Assembly: GCA_002392765.1 (NCBI GenBank)
Contig: DGHT01000052.1
Coordinates: forward strand, 1 to 19,965
Length of the DNA: 19,965 bases
Direction: 5' to 3'
DNA from: Verrucomicrobia bacterium UBA3841
GTDB lineage: Bacteria > Verrucomicrobiota > Kiritimatiellia > RFP12 > UBA1067
The translations under genes were made by a program, and so were the position numbers. Under the pieces are notes generated by a model, which saw only the letters and a program-made list of their open reading frames with translations, did not search any database and was not told the origin of the DNA. Below, piece by piece: positions 16,088-19,965 of this stretch (positions are counted from its first letter, which is position 1; every line of letters begins with the position of its first letter).

Positions 16088-17590
16088 ATGAAAACATTAC
16101 TATTGCTACTTGGTGCGTTTTTGACCTGTGGTGCTTTGGCACAGGATCGTCCTGTGCCGCGTCCAGCGATGGCCGCACGACTTGCGGCCGATGAAGATGT
16201 CATCGGCATCGTCCATTGGGGACTTAACACCTATACCGACCGCGAATGGGGCTACGGCGACGAAGATCCAGTACTCTTGAATGCTCCCAATTTTGATGCG
16301 GACCAGATTGTCCAGGCTTGCAAAGACGGCGTCCTCGATGCTGACGACGTCAAGGCGCTCAAGGACTTCGGCGAACTGCGCAAGGCGCTTTTCGCGCATA
16401 GAGCGAAGGGCGGCGAGAATTTCAATGTCGTCGTCATGCGTGAAGACGTCTCCAACGGCGAGCTCGTGGACGAATGGGAGTTTGTCGCGGACGGCAAGGC
16501 GATTCTGCGCGGCAAGTCGATAGGCATCAAGCGCATACGGCTTCTCAGGGAGCCTGTCTTTGCGAAAAACTGCAGTGTCCGTGTCGTTCGCGGCGTAGGA
16601 GCGCCAAAGGTTTCATACACGCTCTATCGCGCCGATCAGGCGATCATAGATGCGATACTGAATGCGAAAGGCGATGAAGACGAAACCGATACCGCCAAGT
16701 GGATGACAGGCAATCCGAAAACGGCACATGCGCCGTCGCTTCTGCCGGAGGGCAAGACGTTCAAGCTGGCGTGGTCGGACGAGTTTGACGGCGACCGGCT
16801 GGACGAATCGAAATGGTCGTATCGCACGAATTTCTGGGGGCGGCGCGCGCACTGGTTCGCTACGCCCGAGGACAACGCGGTCGAAGTGAAGGACGGGCTT
16901 CTTCACCTGAAGCTCGTCAAGAAGCCGGACGGGCGGTTCGTCTCGCCGCAGCTCCAGACGGGTGAACTCGTGTGGGACGTTCCCCACGAGGACAATCCCA
17001 AGGGCTTCTGGCCGCTTCCGAAGCGCGAGAAGGCGAAGTTCGCGCACCGCTACGGCTATTACGAATGCCGTTGCCGCCTGCAGCAGATGCCGGGCTGGTG
17101 GTCGGCGTTCTGGATGCAGACGCCGATGCAGGGGTGTTCGCTCGATCCGCGCTTCGCGGGAATTGAGCACGACATCATGGAGTCGTTCGAGGTCGGCGAG
17201 GTGATTCCGCACTACTTCCACTCCAACGGCTACGGCGCCGACTATCTCGGCTTCTGCGTCCCGAGGCGTCCGAAGGATGTGACGCCGGAGGCGTTCAACG
17301 GCCCGAATTCCGTCAAGCTCGATGAAACGCAGTTCCACGTGTTCGGCATGCTGTGGGAGCCGGACGGCTACACGTTCTTCATCGACGGCAGACAGCACGG
17401 CCCGAAGGTCGGCCAGGGCGAGGGCGAGGCGGTTTCGCAGACGGAGGAATTTGTCCTTCTCACGACCGAGGCGAAGTGGTACCGCAACGACCGCATGACG
17501 GGAAAGGGCGTCCCCGAGCTTGATGCGGCGGCTGCGGCGGGCGACGAGTTCGTTGTCGACTACGTGCGCGTGTACGACATCGTTGAATAG
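16088..17590 (+). CDS. Secreted GH16 enzyme fused to an internally deleted GH29 fucosidase
   Basis: The protein has 500 residues with signal peptide MKTLLLLLGAFLTCGALAQ. Residues 36-80 match the start of GH29 alpha-L-fucosidases (IVHWGLNTYTDREWGYGDED, FDADQIVQACKDG). The sequence then jumps at residues 79-82 to the GH29 C-terminal region (DADDVKALKDFGELRK, FNVVVMREDVSNGE, KSIGIKRIRLL), so the catalytic barrel with its nucleophile Asp is missing. From about residue 224 a complete-looking GH16 domain follows (FKLAWSDEFDGD) with the active-site motif EHDIME: nucleophile E360, D362 and acid/base E365. The C-terminus (DYVRVYDIVE) is the usual GH16 end. GH16 enzymes cleave beta-1,3 or beta-1,4 glucans or galactans; the substrate here is unknown. 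The GH29 part cannot be catalytic and may only serve as an N-terminal domain. The fusion is in frame and uninterrupted, so it is probably expressed. Confidence 0.88.
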   Translation: MKTLLLLLGAFLTCGALAQDRPVPRPAMAARLAADEDVIGIVHWGLNTYTDREWGYGDEDPVLLNAPNFDADQIVQACKDGVLDADDVKALKDFGELRKALFAHRAKGGENFNVVVMREDVSNGELVDEWEFVADGKAILRGKSIGIKRIRLLREPVFAKNCSVRVVRGVGAPKVSYTLYRADQAIIDAILNAKGDEDETDTAKWMTGNPKTAHAPSLLPEGKTFKLAWSDEFDGDRLDESKWSYRTNFWGRRAHWFATPEDNAVEVKDGLLHLKLVKKPDGRFVSPQLQTGELVWDVPHEDNPKGFWPLPKREKAKFAHRYGYYECRCRLQQMPGWWSAFWMQTPMQGCSLDPRFAGIEHDIMESFEVGEVIPHYFHSNGYGADYLGFCVPRRPKDVTPEAFNGPNSVKLDETQFHVFGMLWEPDGYTFFIDGRQHGPKVGQGEGEAVSQTEEFVLLTTEAKWYRNDRMTGKGVPELDAAAAAGDEFVVDYVRVYDIVE

Positions 17591-17625
17591 CAGAAACGAC
17601 TTTGAGGCATAGCGACATGGAGCGA

Positions 17626-17745
17626 CTACTGGGCTCCCGTAATCTTGCGCTGCCTACGCCAGTCGCGCATGGTCATGCCGTACTGACGGCGAAATGCGGC
17701 GTAGCCGTCATCGGATTCGACGAACTGTGAGTCGGGTAGTACGTT
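17626..17745 (-). pseudogene. C-terminal remnant of an AraC-family regulator
   Basis: On the minus strand a frame ending at the TAG complement of 17626-17628 encodes FVESDDGYAAFRRQYGMTMR followed by DWRRQRKITGAQ. This matches the second helix-turn-helix of AraC/XylS-type regulators (SDDGYxxFRRxYGMT). Upstream in the same frame a stop lies in the AT-rich promoter region, so only about 40 residues survive and no start exists. It is a dead 3' end whose body was lost, now next to the promoter of the ATPase gene. Loss of a local sugar-responsive regulator is a possible reading. The HTH could also come from an Ada-type protein. Confidence 0.6.
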
Positions 17746-17765
17746 ATAGCTAAAATATTATAATA

Positions 17766-17787
17766 ATTTCGGATTGTATTCCGAAAT
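17766..17787. promoter_or_regulatory. Inverted repeat over the -35 box (possible operator)
   Basis: ATTTCGGA at 17766-17773 and TCCGAAAT at 17780-17787 form a perfect 8-bp inverted repeat. The 6-base centre, TTGTAT, is exactly the -35 hexamer of the promoter before the DUF4143 ATPase. A dimeric repressor bound here would block transcription; which protein would bind is unknown. Confidence 0.4.
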
Positions 17788-17802
17788 AAATTATGGTATA
17801 AT
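17774..17802 (+). promoter_or_regulatory. Promoter of the DUF4143 ATPase gene
   Basis: TTGTAT (17774-17779), a 17-base spacer and a perfect TATAAT (17797-17802) with an extended TGG in front form a sigma-70-type promoter. It lies 43 bases before the ATG at 17845 in an AT-rich patch that stands out from the surrounding GC-rich DNA. Confidence 0.7.
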
Positions 17803-17844
17803 TCTGCTTGGAAAGTCGAGGTAGGCAGAATTGCGAGCAATAAA

Positions 17845-18993
17845 ATGCATATAAAGCGCGATATTGACAGTTTTTTGGCCAAGCGGATGTTTGGTGGGAA
17901 GACAATTGTCATATACGGACCGCGGCAGGCGGGGAAGACGACGGCTGTAGAGGCATACTTGTCAGCGAACGCATCTCCGTCCGACGTTATTACGTTCAAT
18001 GGCGACGAGACGCAGGATAGGCAGGTTCTGGCAGATGCATCCGCCGAAACGCTTCGAATGCTGATAGGCAGGAAGAAAATCCTCTTCATAGACGAGGCGC
18101 ACAAGGTGCCAAACATAGGAATGGTTCTCAAACGTGCGTGGGACAGGATAAAGGACGTCCAGGTCATTGCATCAGGCTCGTCAAGCGTTGAACTCGCGGA
18201 CAAGATAGAAGAGCCGATGACGGGACGTAAATTCGACTACACGCTCATGCCTTTGTCGTTTGCAGAGCTTGCCGCGTTCTCATCGCCTGCGGAGGAAATG
18301 CGAAAGATCGAGCAGCGCATGGTTTACGGCATGTATCCTGATGTCGTCACGCATCCCGGCGATGAAGTGGACAGACTGAGGATGATAGGGAAAGGCTATC
18401 TCTACAAGGACATATTGGCACTGGGCGAGATCAAGCGCCCGGAGCTTCTGGACCGCATCCTCGGTGCGCTGGCGTTCCAGATCGGACAGGAAGTCGTCTA
18501 TTCCGAATTGGCGCAGACGGTAGGTTCCGACGACAAGACAGTGTCAAAGTACATAGACGTCCTCGAGAAGGCGTACATCGTCCGCAAGGTGACAAGCTAT
18601 GCGCGCAATCTCAGGAATGAACTCCGGAAGTCGAAGAAGATATATTTCAACGACTGCGGAATCCGGAACTATGTTGTCGGCGACTGGCGGCCGGTCAATA
18701 TGCGCGGCCCGGTGGAGGCAGGACATCTCTGGGAAAACTATCTTTTTGCCGAGCGTGCAAAGTGGCGGCTTGTCCGCGAACCGGAGACGCGGGAGTTTTT
18801 CTGGCGTACCGCGCAGCAGCAGGAAGTTGACCTGGTGGAGGAATCGGCGTCCGGCGTCAAGGCGTTCGAGTTCAAGTGGAACCCGCGCAAGGCCGGGGTG
18901 TTGCCGCCAAAGACGTTCAGGACGGCCTATCCGGATGCGGACTGCCGAACCATCACGCCTGAGACAGTATTTGAATTTCTTTCAAATGGATAA
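17845..18993 (+). CDS. AAA ATPase with DUF4143 C-terminal domain
   Basis: This 382-residue cytoplasmic protein has Walker A GPRQAGKT (residues 25-32), Walker B ILFIDEAHK (about 79-87) and a sensor-like VIASGSSS segment. The AAA_14-type core is followed by a winged-helix-like region (residues about 190-260, YSELAQTVGSDDKTVSKYID). The DUF4143 C-terminus keeps the acidic/lysine residues seen in the PD-(D/E)XK-like fold: E327 and D329 in QEVDLVEE, E342 and K344 in FEFKW. Members are widespread, multi-copy predicted ATPases of unknown role, sometimes suspected to act in defence or mobile DNA. It has its own promoter, is not part of the hydrolase operon and is followed by a remnant and a second AAA ATPase. 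The ATG at 17845 is weakly supported by a ribosome site (GAGG about 25 bases upstream). Confidence 0.88.
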   Translation: MHIKRDIDSFLAKRMFGGKTIVIYGPRQAGKTTAVEAYLSANASPSDVITFNGDETQDRQVLADASAETLRMLIGRKKILFIDEAHKVPNIGMVLKRAWDRIKDVQVIASGSSSVELADKIEEPMTGRKFDYTLMPLSFAELAAFSSPAEEMRKIEQRMVYGMYPDVVTHPGDEVDRLRMIGKGYLYKDILALGEIKRPELLDRILGALAFQIGQEVVYSELAQTVGSDDKTVSKYIDVLEKAYIVRKVTSYARNLRNELRKSKKIYFNDCGIRNYVVGDWRPVNMRGPVEAGHLWENYLFAERAKWRLVREPETREFFWRTAQQQEVDLVEESASGVKAFEFKWNPRKAGVLPPKTFRTAYPDADCRTITPETVFEFLSNG

Positions 18994-19059
18994 CGAGAAA
19001 GGAGTGGACGGAATTTCCGGATTCATGAGGTTATGAAAGAAGAAAGGAAGGATTAAAAG

Positions 19060-19112
19060 ATGAAATCAGGAATCATGGCGATCTTTCGGCGTGGGCCTAC
19101 GAGTATGCATTG
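19060..19112 (+). pseudogene. Gene scar: start region joined to the 3' part of a second GH78 rhamnosidase
   Basis: AAAGGAAGG (19043-19051) stands before ATG 19060, which opens MKSGIM; the same frame stops at 19119 after 19 residues. From 19077 another frame encodes GDLSAWAYEYA, identical over 11 residues to the GH78 enzyme encoded at 3950-3982. The six base differences over those 33 bases are all at synonymous third positions. The start also resembles the GH78 start at 1985 (MKSAGI). So this is a second rhamnosidase gene reduced to its first few codons plus a piece near its 3' end, out of frame. A 10-bp inverted repeat begins 8 bases later. Confidence 0.75.
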
Positions 19113-19120
19113 CGCCTAAA

Positions 19121-19157
19121 ACCCCCAAATGTGCCATGAGACGCCTTATTTGGGGGT
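19121..19157. terminator. Strong inverted repeat before the second ATPase promoter
   Basis: ACCCCCAAAT (19121-19130) and ATTTGGGGGT (19148-19157) pair perfectly over 10 bp around a 17-nt loop. No T run follows, so it may be a bidirectional terminator shielding the next gene, or the end of a mobile element. The right arm can also pair with CCCAAAT at 19186-19192. Confidence 0.4.
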
Positions 19158-19183
19158 GTATCGTGCAAATTTACGAGCCAATA

Positions 19184-19212
19184 TTCCCAAATCACGATGA
19201 ATATGGTATAAT
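19184..19212 (+). promoter_or_regulatory. Promoter of the second AAA ATPase gene
   Basis: TTCCCA (19184-19189), a 17-base spacer and TATAAT (19207-19212) preceded by TGG form an extended -10 promoter. The core TATGGTATAAT is the same as in the promoter of the DUF4143 ATPase at 17793-17802. It lies 41 bases before ATG 19254. Confidence 0.65.
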
Positions 19213-19253
19213 AGTAGCGTCTTAATTGGCAAAAAGCAGATTGGAGGTCTTGC

Positions 19254-19965
19254 ATGATAGGTCGTGAAAATGAAATTCGCGAACTGAGGCGCAGGTTTGC
19301 GTCGGATGAATCTGAGTTTGTGGCGATATACGGGCGTCGGCGCATCGGCAAGACGTTTCTCGTCAACGAGGTCTTCAACGGAAACTTCGCTTTCCACCAT
19401 TCAGGAATGGAGAAGGCGGACAAGCGGACTCAGCTTGAGAGCTTCCGGGAGGCTCTGCGGCGGCAGGGGCTTCCGAAGTGCAAGATGCTGCGGACTTGGA
19501 TTCAGGCGTTCTCTGCGCTGGCCGACCTGCTTGAGTCCAAGGGAGTCGGAAAGAAGGTTGTCTTTCTCGATGAGCTGCCATGGTTTGATACGCCTCGGTC
19601 GGGATTCCTCCCCGCGTTCGAGCAGTTTTGGAATTCGTGGGCGTGTCTTCGCAAGGACATACTTCTTGTGGTTTGCGGTTCGGCGACATCGTGGATCGTG
19701 AAAAAGGTGCTGCGCAGCCGTGGTGGACTTCACAACCGGGTGACGCGGCAGATGCCGATACGTCCGTTCACGCTCGCGGAGTGTGCGCAATACGCGGACT
19801 ACAAGCACCTGGGCTTCGATAGACGGCAGGTGCTGGAATGCTACATGGCGTTCGGCGGAGTCGCCTACTACTGGAGCCTCCTCGAGGAAGGCAAGAGCGC
19901 GGCGCAGAACTTCGACGCCCTGTTCTTTGGTGAAACTGCGGAACTCCGCATGGAGTTCGAGAACG
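19254..19965 (+). CDS. AAA ATPase of the archaeal-type ATPase/DUF234 group (partial, runs off the window)
   Basis: GGAGG at 19243-19247 sets the ATG at 19254. The frame is open to the window end (237 codons), so the C-terminus is missing. The N-terminus MIGRENEIREL and Walker A YGRRRIGKT (residues 26-34), then Walker B VVFLDELPW with D106 and E107, are typical of predicted AAA ATPases that often carry a DUF234 nuclease-like C-terminal domain. Further signs are the conserved GSATSWI segment (sensor 1) and the RPFTLAEC and GGVAYYW motifs. It belongs to the same broad superfamily as the DUF4143 protein upstream but is a different family. Its role is unknown, and it has its own promoter. Confidence 0.85.
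   Translation, partial: MIGRENEIRELRRRFASDESEFVAIYGRRRIGKTFLVNEVFNGNFAFHHSGMEKADKRTQLESFREALRRQGLPKCKMLRTWIQAFSALADLLESKGVGKKVVFLDELPWFDTPRSGFLPAFEQFWNSWACLRKDILLVVCGSATSWIVKKVLRSRGGLHNRVTRQMPIRPFTLAECAQYADYKHLGFDRRQVLECYMAFGGVAYYWSLLEEGKSAAQNFDALFFGETAELRMEFEN

Noticed and set aside
18969..18987. ATTTGAA/TTCAAAT inverted repeat at the end of the DUF4143 gene as a terminator
   Set aside because: It is AT-rich with a 5-nt loop, lies inside the last codons of the gene and has no T run after it.
17845..19965. The two neighbouring ATPases considered as a toxin-antitoxin or a two-component defence operon
   Set aside because: They have separate promoters, belong to different families and have a gene remnant plus a hairpin between them; no small partner gene is visible.

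Overview
The window looks like chromosomal DNA from a glycan-degrading bacterium of the PVC group, most likely a gut-type Kiritimatiellota/Verrucomicrobiota member. This is inferred from Ala-rich Sec signal peptides, a secreted LamG protein, many secreted glycoside hydrolases without SusC/SusD partners, GC-rich codon use and predicted AAA ATPases of the DUF4143 kind. No rRNA, tRNA, CRISPR array or intact transposase was seen. All intact genes are on the + strand.

Layout. 1-69 is the tail of an unknown gene, followed by a possible terminator. 266-1879 encodes a secreted two-LamG protein. 1985-4171 is a GH78 alpha-L-rhamnosidase. 4168-4287 is a 39-codon signal-peptide remnant. 4300-7620 is a 1106-residue secreted clan GH-A-like hydrolase with a central carbohydrate-binding module; repeat elements have entered it in frame. 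7640-8245 is an RpiB/LacA/LacB-type sugar-phosphate isomerase and 8264-9133 a secreted CE1-type esterase. 9200-14299 is a 1699-residue fusion of SGNH esterase, GH2 beta-mannosidase-like and GH20-like modules. 14372-14754 is a broken TPR gene. 14819-16048 is a secreted protein with a possible thioredoxin-like fold. 16088-17590 is a GH16 enzyme carrying a gutted GH29 fucosidase at its N-terminus. 17626-17745 (minus) is the tail of an AraC-type regulator. 17845-18993 is a DUF4143 ATPase. 19060-19112 is a remnant of a second rhamnosidase. A second AAA ATPase starts at 19254 and runs off the window.

Function. The hydrolases form a plausible extracellular depolymerisation set for a branched host or plant glycan carrying rhamnose, esters, beta-mannosyl and N-acetylhexosaminyl links. 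The beta-mannosidase-like and hexosaminidase-like modules in one chain would suit Man-beta-GlcNAc linkages such as the N-glycan core; this is inference. The isomerase would act in the cytoplasm on a released sugar.

The most unusual feature is a recurring scar. In at least four places a gene start (ribosome site, ATG, often a signal peptide) is joined almost directly to the 3' end of a gene, with the body missing. The remnants match GH78, a TPR protein, the C-terminus of the 1106-residue hydrolase and GH29. The GH29 deletion is in frame and has made a live chimera; two others are out of frame. Separately, two palindromic REPIN-like elements and two tracts of a 7-nt repeat sit in frame inside the 1106-residue gene. 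No stretch over 300 bases lacks a gene or remnant. All family calls come from reading motifs by eye; no database search was run.
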